A stretch of 64,000 nt of DNA from Paracoccaceae bacterium (GTDB taxonomy: Bacteria > Pseudomonadota > Alphaproteobacteria > Rhodobacterales > Rhodobacteraceae): assembly GCA_027486345.1 (NCBI GenBank), contig JAIXPH010000041.1, positions 20,372 through 84,371 of the forward strand, in the 5' to 3' direction. Positions 46,358 to 58,226 of this stretch are shown piece after piece (within the stretch, counting starts at the first letter, position 1; each line of letters starts with the position of its first letter). A program made the position numbers and the translations under genes. A model generated the notes under the pieces. It was not told the DNA's origin and ran no database searches. It saw nothing but the letters and a program-made list of their open reading frames with translations.

Positions 46358-47755
46358 ATGAAAGACCAGACGTTTGAAACCCATGTCGAGACCTTCAAGG
46401 CCATCGCCGAGGATGTGGGCAACTTGTCCGTGGCCTTGGCCGATGTCGCGGGGCATGTCGATGACATCGACGGTCGCGTGGCGCGTCAGGTCCGGGCATT
46501 GACCACCCTGACCGATCATGCCGCGACACTGTCGCGCGCCAATGATGCGGTGACCGCCGCCGCGACCGCCGCGCTGACCGCCACCGGTCAGGCGCGCTGC
46601 ACCGTCCGCAGCGCCGAGGTGCAGATCACCCAGACCGTGGCCCATGTCGCCGAACTGGCGGATCAGGTGGGAGGCTTTGGCGCGCGGGTGGATGGGCTGA
46701 CGCAGGCCTTGGCGCAGGTGTCGCGCGTGGCGGCGGACATCTATTCCATCGCCCGCATGACCAACCTGCTGGCCTTGAACGCGTCGATCGAGGCCGCCCG
46801 TGCCGGTGCGGCGGGTCGGGGCTTCATGGTCGTGGCGCAAGAGGTCAAGCACCTGTCCGGCCGCACCCAGGAGGCCACGCAGCAGATCGACCGCACGCTG
46901 GAAGTCCTCGCGCGGGAGGCTGCGGATCTGGTCCGCGTCGGTCAGTCGGCCGTGGCCAGCGCGGGCGTGGTCCGGCAAAAGACCGATGCGCTGGCGACGG
47001 TGATGCACGAGATCGAAGGGGCCGTGGACCACATCGACGACGAACAGGCCCGCATCACCGAAGCCAGCGCGCAATCCAGCCGGGCAATCGAACAGACAGC
47101 GGCCGAAGTCGTGGCGCTCGCGGGCGACGCGGACAAGACCTCGGTCAGTCTGGGCGGGGCGCGCTCCCGCCTGAACGAGCTTCTGACCAGTGGCGAGCGG
47201 TTGGCGGCAGCCTGCGCGCGGATGGGGGTCGTCACCGTGGACACCCCGTTCATCGAGGCGGTGCAACAGGCCGCCACGGCCATCGGCGCGGCCTTCGAGG
47301 CCGAAATCAGCGCAGGCCGCCTTTCGCTTGCCGCCTTGTTCGACCGCGATTGCCAGCCCATCCCCGGCACCGACCCGCAGCAATATGCCTCCCGCTATCT
47401 GGACGTGACCGACCGCATCCTGCCCCCGGTGCAAGAACCCCTCTTGTCGCTGTCAGACCGCGTGGTGTTCTGCGCGGCGGTCGATGTGAACGGCTATCTG
47501 CCGACGCATAACCGCAAATTCTCATTGCCGCAGCGGCGGGGCGATCCGACGTGGAACGCCGCCAATTGCCGCAACCGCCGACTGTTCAACGACCGCGTCG
47601 GGTTGACCGCCGGGCGCAGCACCCGGCCCTTCTGCCTGCAGGCCTATCGCCGCGACATGGGCGGCGGTGAGTTTGCGCTGATGAAGGACGTCTCCGCCCC
47701 CATCATGGTACACGGGCGGCATTGGGGCGGGTTGCGACTGGCCTACAAGGCGTAA
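46358..47755 (+). CDS. Soluble methyl-accepting chemotaxis protein
   Basis: 465 aa with no membrane segment. Residues about 60-280 are a helical MCP signalling domain with tip motif [20 protein letters not shown], then [18 protein letters not shown]. The C-terminal part (about 350-465) has [43 protein letters not shown] and [17 protein letters not shown], typical of a C-terminal sensor domain in alphaproteobacterial receptors. It should signal to CheA/CheW from the cytosol; the ligand is unknown. No che genes are in the window. Confidence 0.93.
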   Translation: MKDQTFETHVETFKAIAEDVGNLSVALADVAGHVDDIDGRVARQVRALTTLTDHAATLSRANDAVTAAATAALTATGQARCTVRSAEVQITQTVAHVAELADQVGGFGARVDGLTQALAQVSRVAADIYSIARMTNLLALNASIEAARAGAAGRGFMVVAQEVKHLSGRTQEATQQIDRTLEVLAREAADLVRVGQSAVASAGVVRQKTDALATVMHEIEGAVDHIDDEQARITEASAQSSRAIEQTAAEVVALAGDADKTSVSLGGARSRLNELLTSGERLAAACARMGVVTVDTPFIEAVQQAATAIGAAFEAEISAGRLSLAALFDRDCQPIPGTDPQQYASRYLDVTDRILPPVQEPLLSLSDRVVFCAAVDVNGYLPTHNRKFSLPQRRGDPTWNAANCRNRRLFNDRVGLTAGRSTRPFCLQAYRRDMGGGEFALMKDVSAPIMVHGRHWGGLRLAYKA

Positions 47756-47809
47756 GGCTGCGAGGAAGTAAACACGTGGGGGCGTAAGGGACACGCGGCC
47801 CTTTCCAGC

Positions 47810-47837
47810 TTGCATCCTTGGCGCTTTCCCCTATAAG
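47810..47837 (+). promoter_or_regulatory. Putative rpsF operon promoter
   Basis: TTGCAT (47810-47815) and TATAAG (47832-47837) are spaced by 16 bases and lie before the structured leader. The match is good for the housekeeping sigma factor. Confidence 0.6.
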
Positions 47838-47844
47838 GCCCCAT

Positions 47845-47899
47845 CCTTTCCGCACTCACGTGAACCGGCGCAGCCTCTCGTGGACGGGCAGCGGAAAGG
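47845..47899 (+). promoter_or_regulatory. Structured leader of rpsF operon
   Basis: CCTTTCCGC (47845-47853) pairs perfectly with GCGGAAAGG (47891-47899), enclosing a 37-base loop with an inner CACG/CGTG stem. Such a helix with large internal loop upstream of rpsF is reminiscent of the S6:S18 autoregulatory leaders known in other bacteria. Whether it binds S6-S18 here is inference. Confidence 0.55.
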
Positions 47900-47946
47900 C
47901 CAAACGCCCGCCCTATGAAATGCGCCATGACAGGACTGGAGTGCAC

Positions 47947-48396
47947 ATGCCGCTTTACGAGCATGTCTTCATCGCGCGTCAAGACCTTTCCAACGCGCAG
48001 GCCGAAGGCCTCATCGAACATTTCTCCACGGTTCTCGCGGACAACGGCGGCAAGGTCGTTGAAAACGAATACTGGGGCGTCAAGACGATGGCCTACAAGA
48101 TCAACAAGAACCGCAAGGGCCACTATGCCTTCCTGAAGTCCGACGCCCCGTCGTCGGCCGTGCAGGAAATGGAACGCCTGATGCGCCTGCATGACGACGT
48201 GATGCGCGTCCTGACCATCCGTGTCGACGCCCATGGCGAAGGCCCGTCGGTCCAGATGCAAAAGCGCGACGAGCGTGAGCGTGGCGACCGTGGCGACCGT
48301 CCCGAGGGCGGCTTCGGCGGTGGCGAACGTCGTGAGCGTTCGGGCGGCTTTGGTGGTGGCGACCGCGGCGGTGACCGTGGCGGCTTCCGTCGCTGA
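47947..48396 (+). CDS. rpsF: 30S ribosomal protein S6
   Basis: 149 aa. The S6 core (PLYEHVFIARQDLSNAQAEG, ending VMRVLTIRVD) is followed by about 45 residues rich in Gly, Arg, Asp and Glu (RGDRGDRPEGGFGGGERRER), an RGG-like tail. S6 binds S18 on the platform of the small subunit. The ATG at 47947 starts the normal N-terminus; the longer frame covers the leader. rpsR follows after 22 bases. Confidence 0.97.
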   Translation: MPLYEHVFIARQDLSNAQAEGLIEHFSTVLADNGGKVVENEYWGVKTMAYKINKNRKGHYAFLKSDAPSSAVQEMERLMRLHDDVMRVLTIRVDAHGEGPSVQMQKRDERERGDRGDRPEGGFGGGERRERSGGFGGGDRGGDRGGFRR

Positions 48397-48418
48397 TCTG
48401 GGCAGGAAAGGATAAATC

Positions 48419-48646
48419 ATGGCGAACAAACCGTTTTTCCGCCGCCGCAAGGTTTGCCCCTTCTCGGGCGACAATGCTCCGGCCATCGACTACAAGGACG
48501 TCCGTCTGCTGCAGCGCTACATCTCTGAGCGCGGCAAGATCGTCCCGTCCCGCATCACCGCAGTCTCGGCCAAGAAGCAGCGTGAACTGGCGCAAGCCAT
48601 CAAGCGCGCCCGCTTCCTCGCCCTGCTGCCCTACGCTGTGAAGTAA
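48419..48646 (+). CDS. rpsR: 30S ribosomal protein S18
   Basis: 75 aa. [37 protein letters not shown] and [20 protein letters not shown] give the complete S18 fold. It partners S6. GAAAGG precedes the ATG and rplI follows after 12 bases, so the three genes form one operon. Confidence 0.98.
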   Translation: MANKPFFRRRKVCPFSGDNAPAIDYKDVRLLQRYISERGKIVPSRITAVSAKKQRELAQAIKRARFLALLPYAVK

Positions 48647-48658
48647 GGAGCGACCCAC

Positions 48659-49231
48659 ATGCAAGTCATCCTCCTTCAGCGCGTGGCCAAGCTTGGCCAG
48701 ATGGGCGAAGTCGTCAACGTCAAGGACGGCTACGCCCGCAACTACCTGCTGCCGCAGGGCAAGGCGCTTCGTGCAAACGAATCGAACATCAAATCCTTCG
48801 AGGCCAAGAAGGCCCAGCTTGAGGTGCATAACCTTGAGACCAAGAAGGAAGCCGAAGCGGTCGGCGCCAAGCTGGACGGTCAGTCCTTCGTGGTGATTCG
48901 CTCGGCATCCGATGCGGGCGCGCTGTACGGCTCCGTCACCACCCGTGACGCTGCCGATGCCGCAACTGCCGCCGGCTTCACCGTGTCGCGCACGCAAGTT
49001 GTGCTGGACCGTCCGATCAAGGATCTGGGCCTGCACACCGTCTCGGTCGTGCTGCACCCGGAAGTGACAGTCAAGGTGACCATCAACGTCGCCCGTTCGG
49101 TGGAAGAAGCCGAATTGCAAGCGTCGGGCAAATCGATTCAGGAACTGGCTGCTGAGGCTGATGCCGCTGCCGATTTCGAAATCGCCAACCTGTTCGACGA
49201 TATCGGCGGGGCTGCGTCGGAAGACGCGTGA
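48659..49231 (+). CDS. rplI: 50S ribosomal protein L9
   Basis: 190 aa, about 40 longer than in E. coli, as is usual in alphaproteobacteria. The N-terminal domain [34 protein letters not shown] binds 23S rRNA, a long helix follows, and the C-terminal domain ends in an acidic extension ([20 protein letters not shown]). AAGGAG precedes the ATG. A terminator follows. Confidence 0.98.
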   Translation: MQVILLQRVAKLGQMGEVVNVKDGYARNYLLPQGKALRANESNIKSFEAKKAQLEVHNLETKKEAEAVGAKLDGQSFVVIRSASDAGALYGSVTTRDAADAATAAGFTVSRTQVVLDRPIKDLGLHTVSVVLHPEVTVKVTINVARSVEEAELQASGKSIQELAAEADAAADFEIANLFDDIGGAASEDA

Positions 49232-49256
49232 TCCTCATCGATCTGAGCAAAGATGG

Positions 49257-49287
49257 AATCCGCGCGGGGCAACCTGCGCGGATTTTT
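49257..49287 (+). terminator. Rho-independent terminator after rplI
   Basis: AATCCGCGC (49257-49265) pairs with GCGCGGATT (49276-49284). The T-run covers 49283-49287, with a second one just after. Confidence 0.93.
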
Positions 49288-49379
49288 CTTTTTGCCGCAG
49301 CGACATCACCGCTGTCGGCTTTGCACGGTTCGGCCAAGGACCGGACGGCTAGGCTGGCGCAAACCGCAGGATCTTCGAC

Positions 49380-50324
49380 ATGACGCTTTCGCCCGCCCTG
49401 CCCCAGCGCGATTCGGCCCGCGGAATCATTTTGCTGTGTCTGGGCATCGCCATCTTCGCGCTGCAAGATGTCATCCTGAAATGGCTGGCCGGGGATTACC
49501 CGCTGTCACAGGTCATGCTCACACGCAGCGTGACCGCCGTGCCGATCATGCTGGTCTTTGTCCATCTGGACGGCGGTTTGCGCACCCTGTTCACACCCGG
49601 CACAAAGGCCATGATCGCACGCGGACTGATCATGTTCGTGGCCTATTTCGCCTATTACATCGCCCTGCCCGCCCTGCCCCTTGCCACCACGGTGGCGCTC
49701 TATTTCTCGGCTCCGCTCTTCATCACCATCCTGTCCGTCGTCTTGCTGAAAGAACACGTCGGCCCGCGCCGCTGGATCGCGCTGGCGCTTGGATTCTTTG
49801 GCGTGGCGCTGATGCTGCAACCCGAAGGCACCGGCTTTGAATGGGCCGCCCTGCTGGTGCTGCTGTCGGGCTTTGCCTATGCGCTGTCGATGATCGCGGC
49901 GCGCGTTCTGGGCGGCAAGGAGACCGGGGCGGCGCTGGCCTTTTGGGGCAATGCGGTGTTTCTGCTGCTGTCCCTGGCGATTTCGGCCACCCTCGGCAGC
50001 GGCGCCTATGAGGGCGCGTCAGACCACCCCAGCGTGACCTTCCTGCTGCGCGGCTGGGTCACCCCCACCGCCTTTGACCTGTCGCTGATGATGGCCACGG
50101 GCGTGGTGGCCGCGATGGGCCTGACCCTGTTGACCCAAGCCTATCGCATCGCCGAGGCCAGCGTGGTCACCCCGTTCGAATACACCGCCATGGTCTGGAG
50201 CGTGATCTACGGCTGGATCATCTGGCAGGACTGGCCGCGCGTGATCGACTGGATCGGGATCGCCATCATCATCGGCTCGGGCCTGTACATCCTGTGGCGC
50301 GACGCGGCGCGCGCACAGGACTGA
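49380..50324 (+). CDS. EamA/DMT family transporter
   Basis: 314 aa with ten predicted membrane helices in two EamA repeats (IFALQDVILKWLAGDYPLSQ in the first, LLVLLSGFAYALSMIAARVL in the second). Such proteins export metabolites across the inner membrane; the substrate is unknown. A related protein lies at 61200-62072. The upstream 92 bases after the rplI terminator hold its promoter. Confidence 0.9.
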   Translation: MTLSPALPQRDSARGIILLCLGIAIFALQDVILKWLAGDYPLSQVMLTRSVTAVPIMLVFVHLDGGLRTLFTPGTKAMIARGLIMFVAYFAYYIALPALPLATTVALYFSAPLFITILSVVLLKEHVGPRRWIALALGFFGVALMLQPEGTGFEWAALLVLLSGFAYALSMIAARVLGGKETGAALAFWGNAVFLLLSLAISATLGSGAYEGASDHPSVTFLLRGWVTPTAFDLSLMMATGVVAAMGLTLLTQAYRIAEASVVTPFEYTAMVWSVIYGWIIWQDWPRVIDWIGIAIIIGSGLYILWRDAARAQD

Positions 50325-50331
50325 AGACCCC

Positions 50332-51240
50332 TCAAGACTGGCGTGCCGCCACCATTGCCTTTGCACGGGCATAGAGCACTTGGTCATAGTGGAACAAAGG
50401 TTCCAACACCTCGCGCGCAAGGTCATTGCGTGGTGACAAAGCGACGGACTTTCCAGTGCTTTCAAACAGGCTTGCCAAAGCAGCCGTCTGTTCCGTCAAA
50501 CGCAAAACCCCGCGTTGCAGCGCCCCTTGATCTTCGCAGAACCCAACCAGCGAAAACTCTGCCAGATTGGCCAGCGATTTATCCACATCCCGCAAGGTCA
50601 GCGGCTTGACCATGGCCGACATCGTGCCGGTCAGCAGCATCCGGGTTTGCAGGTTGTCCAAGCCGCCTTCAACGGGTTGCAACCGGCGGCGAAAGCGTTC
50701 CAGACCGGGCCGCGAGGTGAAATCCGCCGCCGCCACCTCGGACGCAAGCGCGCGGGCAACCGATCCATCCACCCCCGCCCCATCACGCCCGAGAATCGCC
50801 AGACGATTGATCTGCGACACCAACCGCGCCCAAGGGTCGCGCAAGATCGTGACCCTACGATAGGCATCGGCGCCCCGATACATCTGCCAGCGCATCAAAG
50901 GCAGCATGCCGGTCAGACAATCGCTGCGCACGGTTTCATGCCGCCCACCCAGGATGGCACTGGCCAAGTCCTCGGCCCCTTGGGTCACGCCATCGGGGCC
51001 GTAGACGCGGGATAGAAAGGAGATCAAGCTCGCGCCAGAAGTCCTTGGAATATGGAGGAAAAAGACGGGGATATTCTCCCCTTTTGGTTCAAAGGGAATC
51101 CGTTTGACCAAGGCCGCAGGGGCAGCGCGAAACGGTTCCTTTTGGGGGACGATGGTCAACTGCGGTGCCGTGCGCGCCGTCGTGGGCGCAGCGCCAGAAG
51201 ATGAACCAGACCGGGACGACGAACCAAAACCAAATCGCAT
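50332..51240 (-). CDS. Sulfotransferase family protein
   Basis: 302 aa. PVFFLHIPRTSGASLISFL is the 5-prime-phosphosulfate loop for PAPS and VTILRDPWARLVSQINRL is the 3-prime-phosphate loop, both typical of the sulfotransferase-2 family. It should transfer sulfate to a carbohydrate or other acceptor. The first 45 residues are low-complexity Ser/Ala. The ATG at 51240 has AAGGAGG 4 bases upstream. It is convergent with the EamA gene. Confidence 0.85.
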   Translation of the reverse strand: MRFGFGSSSRSGSSSGAAPTTARTAPQLTIVPQKEPFRAAPAALVKRIPFEPKGENIPVFFLHIPRTSGASLISFLSRVYGPDGVTQGAEDLASAILGGRHETVRSDCLTGMLPLMRWQMYRGADAYRRVTILRDPWARLVSQINRLAILGRDGAGVDGSVARALASEVAAADFTSRPGLERFRRRLQPVEGGLDNLQTRMLLTGTMSAMVKPLTLRDVDKSLANLAEFSLVGFCEDQGALQRGVLRLTEQTAALASLFESTGKSVALSPRNDLAREVLEPLFHYDQVLYARAKAMVAARQS

Positions 51241-51297
51241 GAGCCCTCCTTGAAGGCCCGAACTCACAAGTACCACCATTCCCGAACCGGGAGCGGA

Positions 51298-51328
51298 AAT
51301 GGTCGGGCGCAACATGCGCCCGACCATT
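51298..51328 (-). terminator. Terminator after tig
   Basis: AATGGTCGGGCGCA (51298-51311) and its exact reverse complement (51315-51328) form a 14-bp stem with loop ACA. On the minus strand ATTTCC follows the stem. The hairpin lies 7 bases after the tig stop. Confidence 0.88.
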
Positions 51329-51334
51329 CAATTA

Positions 51335-52669
51335 TCACAATTCGTCAAGCGCTTCGATGGCTTTTTGAAGGTCGTCTTTGGAAACTTCCTTCTCGGTCAC
51401 TTTGGCACCGGCCACGATGTGGTCCACGACCTTGTCTTCAAAGATCGGGGCGCGCAGTTGCTGCTGCACCTGCGGGTTCTTCTGGACGAATTCGAAATAG
51501 GCGCGTTCCTGACCCGGATACTGACGGGCCGCGGCCAGAACGGCCTGCGTCATTTCGGCATCGGTCACGGTCACTTCGGCCTTGCGGCCGACTTCGGCCA
51601 GCAGAAGGCCCAGACGCACCCGACGCTCCGCCAGTTTGGCATGCTCTTCGGTCGCCTCGATGGTGCCATGGTTGTGGCCATGGTCATGCGGGTTTTCCTC
51701 GTGCCACAGTTGGTGCGCGATCTGCGACGCCTCGGCCTCGACCAGCTTGGCGGGCAGGTCAAACTTGACCATGGAATCGAGTTGGTCCAGCAGCGCGCGC
51801 TTCAGCACGGCGCGGGCAGCGCCTTTGTATTCGGCCTGCAGACGTTCCGCGATCTGGCCTTTCAGCGCGGCGAGGTCTTCGGCACCGAACTTTTTCGCCA
51901 GCTCATCGTCGATCTCGGCGGCTTTCGGGGCCTTCACAGCTTTGATCGTGCAGGCAAAGACCGCGGCCTTGCCCGCCAGATGCGGCGCGCCGTAGCTGTC
52001 CGGGAAGGTCACGTTGACCGAGACTTCCTCGCCTTCCTTGGCACCGACCAACTGGGCCTCAAAGCCCGGAATGAAGGAATTGGAGCCCAGAACCAGCGGA
52101 TAGTCTTCCGCCGAACCGCCCTCGAACAGCTCCCCGTCGACCGAGCCCTTGAAGTCGATCACGACCTGATCGCCGTCCTTGGCCTTGGAGCCTTTCTTGC
52201 GGTCTTCAAACGCCTTGGCGCTGTCAGCCAGATTGGCCAAAGCGGCGTCCACATCGGCGTCATCGGCCTTGACGACCAGCTTTTCCAGCGTGATGGCCGA
52301 GGCATCGACCTCCGGGATCGGCGGCAGGGCTTCGTAGGTCATCTCGACCACGACATCCTTGCCCTCGGCCCAGTTTTCGCCGTCCACCATCTTGACGTCG
52401 GGCTGCAGCGCGGGACGATCACCGGACTTGTCGAAGTGATCCTTCATAGCGCCGTCGATGGCGTCTTGCATCGCGTCGCCCAAAAGGCGCGGGCCGAACT
52501 GCTTTTTCAGGATCGCCAGCGGCACCTTGCCCTTGCGGAAGCCCTTCATCTCGATCTCGGGCTGCGCCTCGACCAGCTTTTCCTGAACCTTTGCTTCCAG
52601 TTCAGCTGCCGTCACCGTGATGGTGTAGGCGCGCTTGAGGCCTTCGTTCAGGGTCTCGGTGACCTGCAT
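51335..52669 (-). CDS. tig: Trigger factor
   Basis: 444 aa. The ribosome-binding segment [20 protein letters not shown], the FKBP-like PPIase domain ([36 protein letters not shown]) and the helical C-terminal chaperone domain are all present. It binds nascent chains at the exit tunnel. A tRNA-Leu gene lies 26 bases upstream on the same strand, so the two may be cotranscribed. Confidence 0.97.
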   Translation of the reverse strand: MQVTETLNEGLKRAYTITVTAAELEAKVQEKLVEAQPEIEMKGFRKGKVPLAILKKQFGPRLLGDAMQDAIDGAMKDHFDKSGDRPALQPDVKMVDGENWAEGKDVVVEMTYEALPPIPEVDASAITLEKLVVKADDADVDAALANLADSAKAFEDRKKGSKAKDGDQVVIDFKGSVDGELFEGGSAEDYPLVLGSNSFIPGFEAQLVGAKEGEEVSVNVTFPDSYGAPHLAGKAAVFACTIKAVKAPKAAEIDDELAKKFGAEDLAALKGQIAERLQAEYKGAARAVLKRALLDQLDSMVKFDLPAKLVEAEASQIAHQLWHEENPHDHGHNHGTIEATEEHAKLAERRVRLGLLLAEVGRKAEVTVTDAEMTQAVLAAARQYPGQERAYFEFVQKNPQVQQQLRAPIFEDKVVDHIVAGAKVTEKEVSKDDLQKAIEALDEL

Positions 52670-52695
52670 TGTGTCGTCCTTCTCATCTCATCCCA

Positions 52696-52780
52696 TGGTG
52701 CGGGCGAAGGGACTTGAACCCCCACGCCGTAAGGCGCCGGAACCTAAATCCGGTGCGTCTGCCAATTCCGCCACGCCCGC
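52696..52780 (-). tRNA. tRNA-Leu (anticodon UAG)
   Basis: 85 bases including an encoded CCA (52698-52696). The acceptor stem GCGGGCG/CGCCCGC, D-arm GGCGGAATTGGCAGACGC, anticodon stem CCGGA/TCCGG with loop TTTAGGT (anticodon TAG), a long variable arm (CGCCTTACGGCG) typical of leucine tRNA and a TTCAAGT T-loop are all seen. It reads CUA and other CUN codons. Confidence 0.97.
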
Positions 52781-52893
52781 AAACTCATCAAGGCGCGCCG
52801 CGCGGGCCGCGCCTTGAAAATCCGCGCCCTTCTAGCAAAGCGCCACGGGGGATGCGAGAAGAAAATACCAGCGCGCGGCCCGTCGCTTCCGCC

Positions 52894-52939
52894 GCAAATT
52901 CCTTCGAAGGAATTTGCAATTTTCTTCGAAGAAAATTGC
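52894..52939. repeat. Twin 24-base perfect palindromes
   Basis: 52894-52917 and 52916-52939 are each fully self-complementary around the centre TTCGAA, and they share two bases. The arms are GCAAATTCC and GCAATTTTC. The pair lies 3 bases after the nnr stop and may be a bidirectional terminator or a REP-like element. It is much lower in GC than its surroundings. Confidence 0.85.
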
Positions 52940-52942
52940 GTC

Positions 52943-55051
<2,109 letters not shown>

Positions 55052-55106
55052 ACACCGGTCCCGCGCCCGCAGGACCATCCCCTAAACCCAACCGAAAGGC
55101 ATCATG

Positions 55107-56516
55107 ATGAGCGCTGTTGCGACTGCTCTGAAACTGATGAAGGACGAGGAAGTCGAATACGTCGACATCCGCTTCACCGACCCGAAAGGGAAGCTCCAGC
55201 ACGTGACGCTGGTGGCCGATCTCGTGGACGAAGACTTCTTCGAAGAAGGCTTCATGTTCGACGGCTCGTCCATCGCTGGCTGGAAGTCGATCGACCAGTC
55301 CGACATGAAGCTGATCCCCGACGCCTCGTCGGTTTACATCGACCCGTTCTACGCCGAAAAGACCATGTGCGTGCATTGCAACGTGGTCGAGCCGGACACG
55401 GGCGAAGCCTATTCGCGCGACCCGCGCGGCACGGCGATGAAGGCCGAAGCCTATCTGAAGTCCTCGGGCATCGGTGACGCGTTCTACTGCGGTCCGGAAG
55501 CCGAATTCTTCATCTTCGACGACGTCCGCTACCAGATCAGCCCGAACAAGGTGTCCTTCCAGATCGACGCCGAAGCGGCGGCCTGGAACACCGACACCGT
55601 GATGGAAGGCGGCAACCTCGCCCATCGCGCGGGCTACAAGGGCGGCTACTTCCCGGTCAACCCGATCGACGAAGCCCAGGACATCCGCGGCGAGATGCTG
55701 TCGACCATGAAGCGCATGGGCATCAAGGTGGACAAGCACCACCACGAAGTGGCGACCTGCCAGCACGAACTGGGCATGATCTTCGGCGGTCTGGTCCAAC
55801 AGGCCGACAACATCCAGAAGTACAAGTATGTGATCCACAACGTGGCGCATGCTTATGGCAAGACCGTGACCTTCATGCCCAAGCCCATGAAGGGCGACAA
55901 CGGCTCGGGGATGCACGTGAACATGTCGATCTGGAAGGACGGCAAGCCGCTGTTCGCCGGCGACAAATATGCCGACCTGTCGCAGGAAGCGCTGTATTTC
56001 ATCGGCGGTATCCTGAAGCACGCCAAGGCGCTGAACGCGATCACCAACCCGTCGACGAACAGCTACAAGCGCCTGATCCCGGGCTTTGAAGCACCGGTGC
56101 TGCGCGCGTACTCCGCCCGCAACCGCTCGGGCTGCGTTCGTATTCCGTGGACGGAATCGCCGAAAGCCAAGCGCGTGGAAGCCCGCTTCCCCGATCCGTC
56201 GGCCAACCCCTATCTGGCCTTCGCGGCCCTCTTGATGGCCGGCCTGGACGGGATCAAGAACAAGATCGATCCGGGCCCGGCTTCGGACAAGGACCTCTAT
56301 GATCTGCCGCCGGAAGAACTGGCACAGATCCCGACCGTCTGCGGTTCGCTCCGCGAGGCGCTGGAAGAGTTGGAAAAGGACATGGACTTCCTGCTCGCAG
56401 GCGACGTGTTCACCAAGGACCAGCTCGAAGGCTATATCGCGCTGAAGTGGGAAGAGGTCTACGCCTTCGAACACACCCCGCACCCGATCGAATACCAGAT
56501 GTACTATTCCTGCTGA
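55107..56516 (+). CDS. glnA: Glutamine synthetase, type I
   Basis: 469 aa. The catalytic strands [68 protein letters not shown] and the adenylylation Tyr in [11 protein letters not shown] are intact. It makes glutamine from glutamate and ammonia, with activity tuned by P-II and GlnE. ATG 55107 is preferred over 55104 because AAAGG is then 7 bases away. A strong terminator follows. Confidence 0.98.
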   Translation: MSAVATALKLMKDEEVEYVDIRFTDPKGKLQHVTLVADLVDEDFFEEGFMFDGSSIAGWKSIDQSDMKLIPDASSVYIDPFYAEKTMCVHCNVVEPDTGEAYSRDPRGTAMKAEAYLKSSGIGDAFYCGPEAEFFIFDDVRYQISPNKVSFQIDAEAAAWNTDTVMEGGNLAHRAGYKGGYFPVNPIDEAQDIRGEMLSTMKRMGIKVDKHHHEVATCQHELGMIFGGLVQQADNIQKYKYVIHNVAHAYGKTVTFMPKPMKGDNGSGMHVNMSIWKDGKPLFAGDKYADLSQEALYFIGGILKHAKALNAITNPSTNSYKRLIPGFEAPVLRAYSARNRSGCVRIPWTESPKAKRVEARFPDPSANPYLAFAALLMAGLDGIKNKIDPGPASDKDLYDLPPEELAQIPTVCGSLREALEELEKDMDFLLAGDVFTKDQLEGYIALKWEEVYAFEHTPHPIEYQMYYSC

Positions 56517-56538
56517 TCCCGCCGCGGATCGTCAGGGA

Positions 56539-56564
56539 AAGGGGCGCCTTCGGGCGCCCCTTTT
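56539..56564 (+). terminator. Rho-independent terminator after glnA
   Basis: AAGGGGCGCC (56539-56548) pairs with GGCGCCCCTT (56553-56562) around a TTCG tetraloop, and TTTT follows. Confidence 0.93.
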
Positions 56565-56724
56565 GCTTTGGGGCCATGGGTTTCCGACCACGCATCACAG
56601 TGTTTCCGCAGCTTTGGCGATTGCCCTCTTTCCGCCGCAATTTGCGCCACTTTCTGCCACAGCCCGGGCCAAGACTTGCCATGTGTTTGACCAGTCGCCA
56701 CTTTTTCCTGTGCCCGGAGTTTTC

Positions 56725-57333
56725 ATGATGTCCAGCCAGATCCTGCCTTTTCGTCCCCTCGACCCGCAGGCGCGCGTGGTGCCCCGCCGTCCTCCGCTCC
56801 GTCTCGCGGCCCGCGCGGTGACCGCACGGCAGTCCGATGACCATCCTGACGACTGCCCCAACCTGTTCTCGGATGTGTTTTCCGGCGTGATCGACGCCCC
56901 CACGTCACCTGCGGCGCGGGCGCGGGATCGGGCCCGCCGGATGGTCGAGGCCGCTCTGCGGCGCGCCGAGGCAGCGGCGCTGCCCACCTTGACCAATTTC
57001 TGGCAGGCGGAGGACGCGCCCCGCCAATCCCGGCCCCGCAGCGCCAACCGTCCGGAGCCGGTGGCGGACGCCGCCACGCAAGCGCTGCGACAGGCCCTTT
57101 GCGCCCCGCCCGAGATCGCACCCGATGCCCCCGCCACCCCGGCACAGCGCGACCGGCTGCGTCTGGCCATCCATGCGATGAACACCACGCTGACCATCGC
57201 CTATCCGCCCGTCGGCGCGGTGGTGATGACCTACAGCGTCTTGCGCGGCGAAAGCATGCGCCTGACCTCTCGCTGTCTGGTCCTTGTGGCGGGGATGACA
57301 GCCCTTCTGCATGGCCAAATCCCCGGCATCTAA
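56725..57333 (+). CDS. Hypothetical protein with C-terminal membrane segment
   Basis: 202 aa. The first 130 residues are hydrophilic and Arg/Ala-rich with a helical stretch (AARARDRARRMVEAALRRAE). The end has LTIAYPPVGAVVMTYSVLRG and LTSRCLVLVAGMTALLHGQ, hydrophobic segments that could anchor it in the membrane. No family is recognised. ATG 56725 and 56728 both follow GGAG. The stop overlaps the convergent DUF3445 stop. Confidence 0.7.
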   Translation: MMSSQILPFRPLDPQARVVPRRPPLRLAARAVTARQSDDHPDDCPNLFSDVFSGVIDAPTSPAARARDRARRMVEAALRRAEAAALPTLTNFWQAEDAPRQSRPRSANRPEPVADAATQALRQALCAPPEIAPDAPATPAQRDRLRLAIHAMNTTLTIAYPPVGAVVMTYSVLRGESMRLTSRCLVLVAGMTALLHGQIPGI

Positions 57334-58118
57334 TGCGCCTCCGGCAGGGCGGCATCGAGCGCGGCCCTGACGTCCGGCGCAAGGTCGACGGTCCGGACGA
57401 TCACCGTGTGGATCGAAAACAGCACCGCCCCGGTCTGGGGCAGTCGCAACAGGCATTGCCGCTCCGACCGCAGATAGAGCCGCTGCACCGGGCGCGGTCG
57501 GGCGACGAATTCGGCGCGCGGCTGGTGCAGGGTCGGGTCGTCATAGACCAGCGCGTTGAAGCGCATCAGCGGCTGCTCTGGCCGGATCGCATCGAACAGG
57601 CGCTGCACCCGTTTGGCCAGATCGCCCGCATAGCCCTCGACCGGGTCATGAATGCCGATCAGGGGCCGCCCGATCTTTTGCGCCAAGGTCCAGCTTGCCG
57701 GAAAGCACAGGATGGCCCCGGTCAGCACATGCTGATCGCCTGCGGCCTGCATCAGGCAGAGGTCTTCTTGCACCAGACGCCCCAGCGTCAGCAACGGTGC
57801 CTCGGGGTCCAGCGGCACCGCCACACCATCCGGGCGCTTGACCTGGTCCGTGCCGATCCGAAACCCCGGCATCCCTGACAGTTTCCCAAGCACCCGCGCA
57901 TAAAGCTCTGCCGCCGCGTCGCGCCCTTCCGGCAACAGGGCGTGCACGGCATCGGCGCGGGCGTAAATCAGCCGATCCCGCTCGGCCATCTGGCCGGCAT
58001 AGGCGTCATCGGGCGCAATCCAGCCGTCATCGGTCAGCGGCACGATTCCCGGCAGCCGCCATGTGCGCGGGTCCATCCACGGGGCGAAGGGCAGTGTCTT
58101 TTGCAGAATGGGCGTCAT
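57330..58118 (-). CDS. DUF3445 (heme-dependent oxidative N-demethylase-like) protein
   Basis: 262 aa. PFAPWMDPRTWRLPGIVPL, RLVQEDLCLMQ, GAILCFPASWTLAQKIGRPL, IHDPVEGYAGDLAKRVQRLF and LRSERQCLLRLPQTGAVLFS are the conserved blocks of DUF3445/HODM-alpha-like proteins, a family linked to heme-dependent N-demethylation of dimethylamine. The partner subunits are not in the window, so activity is not assured. ATG 58118 starts the normal N-terminus. It is divergent from purB. Confidence 0.85.
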   Translation of the reverse strand: MTPILQKTLPFAPWMDPRTWRLPGIVPLTDDGWIAPDDAYAGQMAERDRLIYARADAVHALLPEGRDAAAELYARVLGKLSGMPGFRIGTDQVKRPDGVAVPLDPEAPLLTLGRLVQEDLCLMQAAGDQHVLTGAILCFPASWTLAQKIGRPLIGIHDPVEGYAGDLAKRVQRLFDAIRPEQPLMRFNALVYDDPTLHQPRAEFVARPRPVQRLYLRSERQCLLRLPQTGAVLFSIHTVIVRTVDLAPDVRAALDAALPEAH

Positions 58119-58226
58119 GCGTGCCACCCTAGCCGCCCTGCGCCCATCCGCAAGCCGCCGAAACCTTGCCACCGCCGCCCAAGGCGACTAAGGGGACGCC
58201 AACCCCGTCACAGCAAAGGCCCGCCG

